A stretch of DNA of 9,126 bases, taken from the NCBI GenBank assembly GCA_937880065.1, contig CALFMA010000416.1, positions 1-9,126 of the forward strand, in the 5' to 3' direction. Source of the DNA: an uncultured Ruminococcus sp. (lineage in GTDB: Bacteria > Bacillota_A > Clostridia > Oscillospirales > Ruminococcaceae). Shown here piece after piece: positions 1-6,916 of the stretch. Every line of letters begins with the position of its first letter. Position 1 is the first letter of the stretch. Made by a program: the position numbers and the translations under genes. The notes under the pieces are model-generated. The model did not search any database and had not been told where the DNA came from. It was given only the letters and a program-made list of their open reading frames with translations.

Positions 1-486
1 ATGGCTGAAAAAATTGATAAAAGGAGGTACGAATTCTGTTGTCAGTATGCCCTGTTGGGTAATGCCGAGGAGGCCGCCGTAAAAGCAGGCTATCCAAAAT
101 CTACGGCTCTGAAAAATGCTGCCGACTGCCTCAGCGACAATAACTGCCGTGAACTTATAGCCGATATGACAAATAAGCTTTCACACACTTCGGCTGTAAA
201 GGCAGGTTTAAGACGTTTGGCTTTCGGTGAATGCAGCGACGCTGTCACTCTTGCCTTTGCTGATGAACTGCCGCCACCCGAAACAATCAGAAAAATGAAT
301 TTATTCAATGTTTCCGAAATCAAACGGCTGAAAGGCGGCGGTATGGAAATCAAATTCTTTGACCGCCTAAAGGCTCTCGAAAAGCTCTATGAGCTTGAAA
401 CATCGGAGAATGGCAGTAATACGGCGGCAGGACTCATTGAAGCGCTGACAGCTTCTGCCCAAGGCGGTGACTATGAGGATAACTGA
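1..486 (+). CDS. terS: Phage terminase small subunit
   Basis: DNA-recognition subunit of the packaging motor. It would bind the phage genome and hand it to the large terminase encoded immediately downstream. The 161-residue product has a helix-turn-helix-like N-terminal segment (about residues 8-55, with the typical pattern FCCQYALLGNAEEAAVKAGY) as in Terminase_2/XtmA-type proteins. It ends with a helical FFDRLKALEKLYEL stretch (119-132), the usual position of the oligomerisation/large-subunit contact region, and a low-complexity tail. It is shorter than PBSX XtmA. The ATG lies on the first base of the window, so the ribosome binding site and any upstream extension cannot be seen. The 3' end overlaps the terL start by 14 nt, which supports translational coupling. 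Confidence 0.85.
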   Translation: MAEKIDKRRYEFCCQYALLGNAEEAAVKAGYPKSTALKNAADCLSDNNCRELIADMTNKLSHTSAVKAGLRRLAFGECSDAVTLAFADELPPPETIRKMNLFNVSEIKRLKGGGMEIKFFDRLKALEKLYELETSENGSNTAAGLIEALTASAQGGDYEDN

Positions 487-1717
487 ACTTTCCCCGAAAC
501 AAAGGCTTACGATGAACTGGTGGCTGACTGAAAAATATTCCCGTTACGATGCAATAATATGCGACGGTGCGGTGCGAAGCGGCAAAACTCTGTCAATGTC
601 AATAGGCTTCGTCCTGTGGGCAATGAACAGCTTCAACGGAAGTGCATTTGCGGTTTGCGGTAAGACCGTGACTTCCCTGAGAAGAAATGTTATAACGCCC
701 CTTTTGCCTATGCTTGGCGGAATGGGAATGATATGCGAGGAAAAAGTCAGCCGCAATTACCTCGACATAAGCTTTAACGGCAGAAAAAACCGATTTTATT
801 TTTTCGGCGGACGTGATGAAAGCTCGGCGGCACTCATTCAGGGTACCACTCTTTCGGGAGTATTCCTTGACGAGGTGGCACTTATGCCACGTTCCTTTGT
901 GGAACAGGCACTTGCCCGATGCTCTGTAAACGGCTCGAAAATGTGGTTCAACTGCAATCCCGACAATCCCTCCCACTGGTTCTACAATGAATGGATCAGA
1001 AAGACGGAGAGCAAAAATGCGTTGTATATCCATTTCACAATGGACGATAATCCGTCGTTGTCGGTGGAGTTGAAAAACCGCTATAAAAGGCTGTATTCAG
1101 GGGCATTCTATGACCGCTATGTACTGGGGAAATGGACGGTATCAGACGGAACTGTTTATCCTATGTTTTCACGGGAAAAGCACATCTTCTCAACTGCTCC
1201 CCATTGCGAAAAATACGTAATATCCTGCGATTACGGCACGGTCAATCCGTCCTCATTCGGATTGTGGGGATATAGCGGCGGTGTGTGGTATCGGCTTCGG
1301 GAATATTATTACGATTCACGGAAAGAGGGACAGTCACGGACAGATGAGGAGCATTATGCGGCACTTGAAAGGCTTGCGGAGGGATACAAAATCGAAAAGG
1401 TAATAATTGACCCGTCGGCGGCAAGCTTTATCGAATGTATCAAGCGGCACGGAAAATTTCACACGGAAAAGGCAGATAATGACGTAGTTGCAGGAATACG
1501 GCGAGTTGCGGCGGCTCTCAAAGAGGGCAGGCTGAAATTTCACGAATCCTGCGGCGATATAATCCGTGAATTTTCCCTCTATCGCTGGTCTGCAAAAGCA
1601 GGCACAGATGCTCCCATTAAGGAAAATGACCACGCTATGGACGATATGCGGTATTTTGTAACGGCTGTGACAAAGGAAAAATCCGACGATTTCTTTGTTA
1701 TATCCATGAAAAGATGA
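473..1717 (+). CDS. terL: Phage terminase large subunit (PBSX family)
   Basis: ATP-driven DNA packaging motor and headful nuclease. I chose ATG 473 (414 residues), which has AAGGCGG at 461-467 in front; an in-frame GTG at 467 is the alternative. A Walker A motif GAVRSGKT (residues 32-39) is followed by Walker B GVFLDE (129-134) and a coupling motif with NCNP (160-163). The C-terminal RNase H-like nuclease shows its acidic residues in SCDYG (D253), IIDPSA (D313) and HAMDD (D390/D391). Length and all motifs match intact PBSX-type terminases (as XtmB), so the gene appears functional. It is placed between terS and the portal gene, the canonical packaging order. Confidence 0.95.
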   Translation: MRITELSPKQRLTMNWWLTEKYSRYDAIICDGAVRSGKTLSMSIGFVLWAMNSFNGSAFAVCGKTVTSLRRNVITPLLPMLGGMGMICEEKVSRNYLDISFNGRKNRFYFFGGRDESSAALIQGTTLSGVFLDEVALMPRSFVEQALARCSVNGSKMWFNCNPDNPSHWFYNEWIRKTESKNALYIHFTMDDNPSLSVELKNRYKRLYSGAFYDRYVLGKWTVSDGTVYPMFSREKHIFSTAPHCEKYVISCDYGTVNPSSFGLWGYSGGVWYRLREYYYDSRKEGQSRTDEEHYAALERLAEGYKIEKVIIDPSAASFIECIKRHGKFHTEKADNDVVAGIRRVAAALKEGRLKFHESCGDIIREFSLYRWSAKAGTDAPIKENDHAMDDMRYFVTAVTKEKSDDFFVISMKR

Positions 1718-1739
1718 AAAGGAGGTAATAACCGAAGTC

Positions 1740-2864
1740 ATGAAGCTATTCAAGAAAAAGACACCGAGAGCCGCCCCTGAATTATACCCTGCTTCAAGGG
1801 AAACAGGCACAATGCTAACCCTGCCAAATAACGCTTCACCCTTTGAAAAGGAACTTTTCGACAGGCTGAGATATGCCGTACCTGTCATTGATGCGGCAAT
1901 TATGAAAATTGTCCGACTTGCAGGCGGTTTTCACCTTGTATGCTCCGAAAAAGGTCATCAGAGGGAACTGGACAGCTTTTGCGAAAATATTCCCGTGGGA
2001 CTTCACGGCAAATCCATAAACTGCTTTGCGGACACATTTCTTGACAGCCTGCTCACCTATGGCAACGCTGTGGGGGAAATCGTATTAAGCGAAAAAGACA
2101 GGGAAATTGCAGGGCTGTGGAATGGCGACAGCACACGGGTTATGGTAAGTGCAGGGGTAAATCCCTTTGACAGACGGTATGCGGTGAGGTGCAATGACAA
2201 CACCTGCAAGACAGTTCAGCACCCCGAAAGAATTGTATATGCCTCACTTACAGGGGGGAATTCACTTCTGAGGGGACTTCCTGCAATAAGCAGCATACTT
2301 CTGAGAATTTACCAATGTATCGGGCAGAATTATGACCGTGTGGGCAATGTGCGGTATGCGGTTACATACAAGCCTACAGAGGGTTCGGGGGAATTTATGC
2401 ACTCCAAGGAAAGGGCTATGCAGATAGCCCGTGAGTGGTCTGACGGTATGAATTCCGCAAAATACGGACAGGTCAAGGACTTTATTGCTGTGGGCGATGT
2501 GGATATTAAGGTAATCGGTGCTGAAAATCAGCTTATTGATACGGAAATCCCCGTCCGTCAGCTTCTGGAGCAGATAGTTGCAAAGCTGTCAATTCCACCC
2601 TTTCTGCTTGGACTTAACTGGAGTTCAACGGAGCGAATGTCATCACAGCAGGCGGATATTCTCACATCAGAACTTGAATACTACCGTCGGCTTCTCACCC
2701 CTGTTTTACGCGATATAGGAAATGCCTATCTGAAATCAAGGGGATTCGGCGGATACTGCTCTGTGGAGTGGGAAAATATTAACTTACAGGACGAATCCGT
2801 GCTTGCGGAAACAAGACTTAACAACGCAAGGGCGGCAGAAATCGAAGCGAGATTAAACAATTGA
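1740..2864 (+). CDS. Phage portal protein
   Basis: Predicted portal: the dodecameric ring at one capsid vertex through which DNA enters and leaves and on which the terminase docks. The 374-residue product starts with a basic MKLFKKK stretch. It has the portal-like pattern FLDSLLTYGNAVGEIVLS (residues 101-118), a region on returning-strand recognition (RIVYASLTGGNSLLRGLPAIS, about 150-180), and SIPPFLLGL near residue 286, followed by a helical segment with QQADILTSELEYYRRLLTPVL as in the helical crown/stem of HK97/SPP1-type portals. It is slightly short for the family. GGAGGT at 1721-1726 is 13 nt from the ATG, which is long, but no closer in-frame start exists. The stop overlaps an upstream TTG of the next frame that I do not use. 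Confidence 0.88.
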   Translation: MKLFKKKTPRAAPELYPASRETGTMLTLPNNASPFEKELFDRLRYAVPVIDAAIMKIVRLAGGFHLVCSEKGHQRELDSFCENIPVGLHGKSINCFADTFLDSLLTYGNAVGEIVLSEKDREIAGLWNGDSTRVMVSAGVNPFDRRYAVRCNDNTCKTVQHPERIVYASLTGGNSLLRGLPAISSILLRIYQCIGQNYDRVGNVRYAVTYKPTEGSGEFMHSKERAMQIAREWSDGMNSAKYGQVKDFIAVGDVDIKVIGAENQLIDTEIPVRQLLEQIVAKLSIPPFLLGLNWSSTERMSSQQADILTSELEYYRRLLTPVLRDIGNAYLKSRGFGGYCSVEWENINLQDESVLAETRLNNARAAEIEARLNN

Positions 2865-2881
2865 TTATGGAGGAAAATTAT

Positions 2882-3838
2882 ATGTATAATGATGTTAAAC
2901 TTGAAAAGGGTATGTACAATTTCAGCGGAAAAAGCTTTACAGCGGCTCTGGAAGAACTTGACCCCTCCTCTGCATATGTGGGAACGGAACTTGAATCCCT
3001 TGACGCTTTTGAAAGACAGCTGAAACGATTCAATATCAGAGTAAGCGGCACAGACTGCGACTGCGTTGAAAAGTTCTTCACATCGGGAGAAACAGCTGTT
3101 CTTTTCCCTGAATTTGTAAAGAGATGTATTGCAAAGGGATTTGACGGAACTGTGCTTTCATCTGTAACCGCTGTAAAAACCGTATGCGAAAGCGGTCAGT
3201 ATCTCGGCTGTGTTCTTGATGATACGGCAGATTATGTATCAACTGCACAGACGGTAAAGCTTCCCGAATCTGTTGTTACTGAGGGGGAAACTGCGGTTGT
3301 GCTTGAAAAGTACGGCAGACTTATCAACGCATCTTACGAGGCTGTGAGAAAGCAGCGACTTGATGTGTTCGGCGTTATGCTCCGTGGAATCGGCGTAAAG
3401 CTTGCGGTATCGGTTGTTAAAAAGGCTATGACGGTTCTTGCGGAATCCGCACAGTCAATCTCAGCCACATCTCTCACCTATGCTAAGCTTGCGGAACTTT
3501 ACGGCAGCTTTGACTGCTTTGATATGACAACGGTTGTGGCAAATCCTGCTGACGCTTCAAAGATTGCGGCAATGGAACAGCTTTCAGATACAAAGGTATC
3601 AGCTGAGGGCAGAATGATGCTCCCATTCGGCTCTGAACTTGTCAAGACTTCGGCACTTCCACAGAATACAATTCTCGGACTTGACAAGAATTTTGCCCTT
3701 GAATTTATCACAAGTTCAGGACTTGTAATGGAAACGGACAAGCTCATTGACAGACAACTTGACAGCATTACTGTGTCAATTACCTGCGGATTCAGAAAGA
3801 TTATGCCCGAAGCTGTAAGAAAAATTGTAATTTCATAA
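2882..3838 (+). CDS. Probable phage major capsid protein (HK97 fold)
   Basis: Probable shell protein of the head. The start is ATG 2882 (318 residues), because GGAGGA at 2869-2874 sits 7 nt ahead; a TTG at 2861 in the same frame has no ribosome binding site and overlaps the portal stop. Features typical of HK97-fold capsids are a short N-terminal region, a long central amphipathic helix (about 143-190, LEKYGRLINASYEAVRKQRL onward), a domain with the ANPADASKIAAMEQL pattern (220-234), and a C-terminal beta-rich part ending in IDRQLDSITVSITCGFRKIMPEAV. Seven cysteines are unusual for a capsid protein. No cleavable scaffold domain is obvious at the N-terminus, which matters because a protease gene follows rather than precedes. 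Family assignment is by pattern only. Confidence 0.7.
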   Translation: MYNDVKLEKGMYNFSGKSFTAALEELDPSSAYVGTELESLDAFERQLKRFNIRVSGTDCDCVEKFFTSGETAVLFPEFVKRCIAKGFDGTVLSSVTAVKTVCESGQYLGCVLDDTADYVSTAQTVKLPESVVTEGETAVVLEKYGRLINASYEAVRKQRLDVFGVMLRGIGVKLAVSVVKKAMTVLAESAQSISATSLTYAKLAELYGSFDCFDMTTVVANPADASKIAAMEQLSDTKVSAEGRMMLPFGSELVKTSALPQNTILGLDKNFALEFITSSGLVMETDKLIDRQLDSITVSITCGFRKIMPEAVRKIVIS

Positions 3839-3901
3839 TCAGCCGTCAGCCATTAGCCGTTAGCCCATAGCTAAAGGCTGAAAGCTAAAGGCTAATGGCT
3901 C
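3839..3901 (+). repeat. Nine in-phase heptamers forming an imperfect palindrome
   Basis: The array begins on the first base after the capsid stop codon and consists of exactly nine 7-nt units: TCAGCCG, TCAGCCA, TTAGCCG, TTAGCCC, then ATAGCTA, AAGGCTG, AAAGCTA, AAGGCTA, ATGGCTC. Halfway (3867) the polarity switches from TTAGCC to GGCTAA type without losing the 7-nt phase. AGCCATTAGCC (3848-3858) is perfectly complementary to GGCTAATGGCT (3890-3900), with five further pairs (3860-3864 with 3884-3888) after one mismatch. A long stem-loop in the mRNA between capsid and protease genes is therefore likely. No T-run follows, so it is not a classic terminator. The same heptamers fill the spacers at 7245-8386. 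Confidence 0.9.
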
Positions 3902-3922
3902 TGTTTAAAAAAAGGAGGAAAA

Positions 3923-4747
3923 ATGGATAAAACTACCCTTGAAAAAATCAATAAATTTACCCGACGTGAACTCAAAGAGGAGGAACTCTACACCTTTTCC
4001 GTTATCCTCTGCGATAACGAAATTGACCGTGATTGTGAACGCTTTTCCGATGCTGCACTCGAAACGCTGAAATCAATGTTCATCGGCAAAACAGGTATTT
4101 TCGACCACAAGCCCAGCACATCAAATCAGACTGCAAGAATTTTTGATACGGAAATTATTACCGACGAAAGCCGCACCACTAAAAATAATGAGCCGTACAA
4201 ATACCTGAAAGCCTCCGCTTATATGGTTCGCACAGAGGATAACAAAAATCTCATTGCGGAAATTGACGGCGGAATTAAAAAAGAAGTCAGCATTTCCTGC
4301 TCGGCGGCAAAAAGAATCTGCTCCCTCTGCGGCAGAGAAAAATCACAGGGCAGCTGCGGTCATATAAACGGTAAAAGCTATGGCGGACGAATTTGCCACA
4401 CAATTCTCGATGATGTTTCAGATGCCTATGAATGGAGTTTTGTGGCAGTTCCTGCACAGGTAAATGCAGGAGTTACCAAAAAATACAGCGAAAACGGCTG
4501 CGAGAAAATGCCCTCGACAGCGGAATTGCCCGATGTGGAAAAGCTTTGCCGTGAAATTCGTCAGCTTGCATTTTTCAACGGCGGTGTAAAGGCGGCTGAA
4601 AAGGCTGAATTATCAATTGAGGGCAAATCCGTAACCGAACTTGAATCGTTAAAAAAAGGCTATGAAGCTACCGCCCACAGCAAGGAAATGGAAGTTCAGC
4701 TTTCGGCAGATACACAGAAAGAGGATATGTCACGTTTCAGAATATAG
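3923..4747 (+). CDS. Putative prohead protease with Cys/His (zinc-ribbon-like) insertion
   Basis: Probable head-maturation protease that trims capsid precursors inside the procapsid. The 274-residue product resembles HK97/S78-like proteases commonly found in gut Firmicutes prophages. It has GIFDHKP (H62, catalytic His candidate), KKEVSIS (S123, nucleophile candidate) and YEWSFVAVPAQ (170-180), matching the conserved EVSLV-x-PA strand. Between the last two lies C133-x2-C136-x8-C145-x-H147, a possible zinc-binding insertion. The C-terminal 80 residues are charged and helical and could be a fused scaffold-like tail. AGGAGG at 3913-3918, 4 nt from ATG, is a strong site. It is oddly placed after, not before, the capsid gene. 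Catalytic residues are assigned by eye. Confidence 0.65.
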   Translation: MDKTTLEKINKFTRRELKEEELYTFSVILCDNEIDRDCERFSDAALETLKSMFIGKTGIFDHKPSTSNQTARIFDTEIITDESRTTKNNEPYKYLKASAYMVRTEDNKNLIAEIDGGIKKEVSISCSAAKRICSLCGREKSQGSCGHINGKSYGGRICHTILDDVSDAYEWSFVAVPAQVNAGVTKKYSENGCEKMPSTAELPDVEKLCREIRQLAFFNGGVKAAEKAELSIEGKSVTELESLKKGYEATAHSKEMEVQLSADTQKEDMSRFRI

Positions 4748-4759
4748 GAGATGATTATT

Positions 4760-5110
4760 ATGAATATGACTAAGGTAAAATCACTTTTCAAGCTTTTTTC
4801 GGGAGATACCTGCACAGCGGAGCACGAACCTTTAATTGACCTTGCAGTATTTGAAGTCGAAAGAATGATTTCCGAAACTGCTGACAGAGAAGACCCACGG
4901 CTTGATTTTCTCTGTGCTGCAATTGCAAACTACCGCTATTATCAGGCATTGACCGCACAGGACCGCTCTGAATTTACATACAGCGGAAAGGTCATAAAGG
5001 ACAACGGCGGAAAAATCCTCTCCTTTGCCGAAGGTCTTTTAAGGGGATATTACCGCCTTTGCAGCGATATTATCAAGGATTCGGATTTGATTTTCCTCGT
5101 CGTTGTGTAA
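4760..5110 (+). CDS. Putative phage head-tail connector protein
   Basis: Small, mostly helical protein (116 residues) in the position of gp6/YqbG-like head-tail connectors, which form a ring under the portal. The pattern of an N-terminal helix with LIDLAVFEVERMI, then DPRLDFLCAAIANYRYYQALTA, and a C-terminal helix around FAEGLLRGYYRLC is what such adaptors look like. ATG 4760 is chosen because GGAG (4747-4750) is 9 nt upstream; the ATG at 4751 is directly next to it and too close, and ATG 4766 is too far. The protein ends in an unusual hydrophobic run (DLIFLVVV). Assignment rests on size, fold impression and neighbours. Confidence 0.5.
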   Translation: MNMTKVKSLFKLFSGDTCTAEHEPLIDLAVFEVERMISETADREDPRLDFLCAAIANYRYYQALTAQDRSEFTYSGKVIKDNGGKILSFAEGLLRGYYRLCSDIIKDSDLIFLVVV

Positions 5111-5122
5111 AGGAGGCAGGTT

Positions 5123-5530
5123 ATGATTGAGATACTCAGACAGATAAGACAGGCTCTTGATGATAAGGGGGTAGTCAATGTCTGTCCCTCCTATGACGCT
5201 ATGCCTGTCCGTGATAAAGGGGATTATTTTGTTGTAATAGGTGCAGGTGAATATGAAGCCCTTTCCCCTATCCATTCCGAAACGAAAATTTATATCCCTG
5301 TGAAATGCGACGTGAAATTCACAGTATACGCTCCTCCACAGCTGTCACAGGAACAGCTTTACGGTTATTACCGCAGCAGCCTTGAAAGCACAATTGACAG
5401 CCTATGCGGATTGAACAGCCGTCTGAAAAGCATTACCACATCTTATGACGCTAAACTGCGGAAACAAACTCTTACGGCAGTTCTGAAAATAAGCTGTATG
5501 AAAACAATTGAAAAGGAGGCGGCGGAATAA
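5123..5530 (+). CDS. Putative tail-completion / tail-terminator protein
   Basis: Predicted 135-residue alpha/beta protein. It starts with a helix (MIEILRQIRQALDDKG), continues with alternating strands (DYFVVIGAG, TKIYIPVKCDVKFTVYAPP), a second helix (QEQLYGYYRSSLESTIDSLC) and a final strand (KQTLTAVLKISCM). This helix-sheet-helix layout is typical of phage tail-terminator or neck proteins, which cap the tail and join it to the head. A strong AGGAGG (5111-5116) is 6 nt before the ATG, and the stop is directly followed by the next ATG. Sequence similarity to a named family cannot be claimed without a search, so the role is inferred from order and fold pattern. Confidence 0.45.
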   Translation: MIEILRQIRQALDDKGVVNVCPSYDAMPVRDKGDYFVVIGAGEYEALSPIHSETKIYIPVKCDVKFTVYAPPQLSQEQLYGYYRSSLESTIDSLCGLNSRLKSITTSYDAKLRKQTLTAVLKISCMKTIEKEAAE

Positions 5531-5917
5531 ATGGAAATCAGCATAAAAAAACCATTTCCTGTAAAAATCGGAGCAATTATATTGTACTGCGAAAAAATGA
5601 CATTGCAGACAAAAACTGATATTTCAACAACTCCCACAGTTACAGGAACTCCCTATTATACAAACAAATGCCGCAAGCCCACACGAATCTCTTTCACAGG
5701 CAGGATTTACGACAAGGAAAATCCCATGATGTATGCGGCTCTTGCAAACAATATCAACGGCACAGAAAATTATCAGATTATCTATAAAAAATACAAATTC
5801 ATCAACTGCATAATAACGGGAATAAACGTAATCGACAGCGGCGAGGACTTCATTGAACTTACCATAGAAGCCACTACTCTTAATATTTCGTATTTTGTTA
5901 GTGAGGTAGAAGAATGA
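5531..5917 (+). CDS. Putative small tail/baseplate protein upstream of hub
   Basis: A 128-residue, strand-rich protein. Visible blocks are KPFPVKIGAIILYCEKMTLQ at the N-terminus, a central TRISFTGRIYDKENPMMYAAL (52-72), and a closing beta part KFINCIITGINVIDSGEDFIELTIEA. Proteins of this size and beta-rich make-up just before the hub gene are usually tube-initiator/baseplate proteins (compare the N-terminal part of PBSX XkdP, without its LysM domain, or the Mu gp43 region) or a small tail tube protein. It starts directly on the base after the previous stop, with AAGGAGG at 5513-5519, and overlaps the next gene by ATGA. It may be the only tube-like protein in the block. Confidence 0.4.
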   Translation: MEISIKKPFPVKIGAIILYCEKMTLQTKTDISTTPTVTGTPYYTNKCRKPTRISFTGRIYDKENPMMYAALANNINGTENYQIIYKKYKFINCIITGINVIDSGEDFIELTIEATTLNISYFVSEVEE

Positions 5918-6837
5918 ATACTTACTGGCTTAAATTTAAATTAAGGGACGGCACGGAACAATATTACAACAAGTGCGTTTCCTTTTCCTATGTAAAAGAA
6001 GCCTTTACACCTTATACAACGCTGAAAGCTATAGTGTACGGTGATGATATTCCCGACGATATAACCGCTGTCAGGTTAGGCGTCGGCGGCTATAATGTAC
6101 ATTACGGTTTCGTGGACAGCTATAAGGTGACGAAAAGAAACGGCGTAACCTGCGGAGTTGCAATATCAAGAGGTTTTACCGCCCTGCTTACAGAAAATCA
6201 ATTGCCGCCGGGAATGTATTCCAATATAACTTTCAACAAACTTTTTGACGAGTATATAACTTTCCCCGATATTGAACACGAGAACAATACACAGAACAGC
6301 TATATCTATGTAAAAAAGGGTGCGTCTATGTGGGACGGCATAGCAAATCTCTCATATAAGATTGCAGGAGTTCATCCGTATATTTCGGGGAATAACTTAG
6401 TTAAGATAAGTATGCCGTTAAACCCGAAGAAAATACAATGCAGCAAGCAGCAAGTCATTTCTATCGGTACGGAAATTATGACAAGGCGAATGGTAAGCAA
6501 GTACAATATGGCTGATATTGAAGGGGAATACGGTACATTTTCCGCTGAATCGGAAAAAGCCATTGAAAGAGGCATTATACGACAGCGGCATTTTGACCTT
6601 GACGAAAGATTTCTCAACAATCCCGATTTGGCTTGTCAATACAGAATGATGATGTCGGAGAGGGATTACAAACGATATTTCATCACTATTCTTAATTATT
6701 TCGGACAGGATATTAATGATATTCTCATAAGTGATGAATTCGGCAGCCGAAGAATAAACGCAATCAGAATAAACGGCAGCAAAAACGGAATATCTGTTGA
6801 AATGAGTATGTATGACAGTTTCCCTCCTGTTGAGTAA
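5914..6837 (+). CDS. Putative baseplate hub protein (gpD / Mu gp44 / XkdQ-like)
   Basis: Probable hub that forms the centre of the tail tip. The 307-residue protein has two beta-rich N-terminal barrels (about 1-95), a helical link, and the diagnostic-looking KKGASMWDGIANLSYKIAGV segment (134-153) followed by HPYISGNNLVKI. This corresponds to the KKG-x-SxWD-type motif I associate with Mu gp44/XkdQ-like hubs. The C-terminal part (about 185-305) is another mixed domain with YRMMMSERDYKRY (243-255). Its ATG overlaps the previous stop (ATGA), with a GAGG just upstream, so it is translationally coupled. It is the last gene of the phage block. Length is close to the usual 300-380 residues. Confidence 0.6.
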   Translation: MNTYWLKFKLRDGTEQYYNKCVSFSYVKEAFTPYTTLKAIVYGDDIPDDITAVRLGVGGYNVHYGFVDSYKVTKRNGVTCGVAISRGFTALLTENQLPPGMYSNITFNKLFDEYITFPDIEHENNTQNSYIYVKKGASMWDGIANLSYKIAGVHPYISGNNLVKISMPLNPKKIQCSKQQVISIGTEIMTRRMVSKYNMADIEGEYGTFSAESEKAIERGIIRQRHFDLDERFLNNPDLACQYRMMMSERDYKRYFITILNYFGQDINDILISDEFGSRRINAIRINGSKNGISVEMSMYDSFPPVE

Positions 6838-6864
6838 ACCAATGATTTTCTTTGGAATATAATA

Positions 6865-6900
6865 TAAGGGCATCTCTAAATGGTTTTTGAGATGCCCTTA
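6865..6900 (+). terminator. Strong hairpin at the end of the phage operon
   Basis: Positions 6865-6876 and 6889-6900 are perfectly complementary over 12 bp (TAAGGGCATCTC / GAGATGCCCTTA). After a T-T mismatch, three more A-T pairs enclose the 4-nt loop TGGT. The hairpin ends 4 nt before the AAGGAGG of feoA. No T-run follows it on the + strand, so it is an atypical intrinsic terminator. It could end the phage mRNA, act in the feoA leader, or be a relic of a palindromic insertion. Confidence 0.6.
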
Positions 6901-6916
6901 ATACAAGGAGGAGATT

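Noticed and set aside
599..1033. Minus-strand open frame of 144 codons inside terL
   Set aside because: It lies entirely over terL, whose motifs are unmistakable, and shows no ribosome binding site or recognisable domain.
1334..1888. Minus-strand open frame of 184 codons across the terL/portal junction
   Set aside because: It overlaps two well-supported + strand genes and their ribosome binding site; the composition is that of an antisense shadow.
2861..2884. TTG at 2861 as start of the capsid gene
   Set aside because: It overlaps the portal stop without a ribosome binding site; ATG 2882 has GGAGGA at ideal spacing.
6830..6863. Possible feoA promoter (TTGAGT and TATAAT)
   Set aside because: The -10 at 6858-6863 is good, but the spacer to the only -35-like box is 22 nt, too long for sigma-A.
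6418..6873. Minus-strand open frame of 151 codons opposite the hub gene
   Set aside because: It has no domain or ribosome binding site and lies over a gene coupled to its upstream neighbour.
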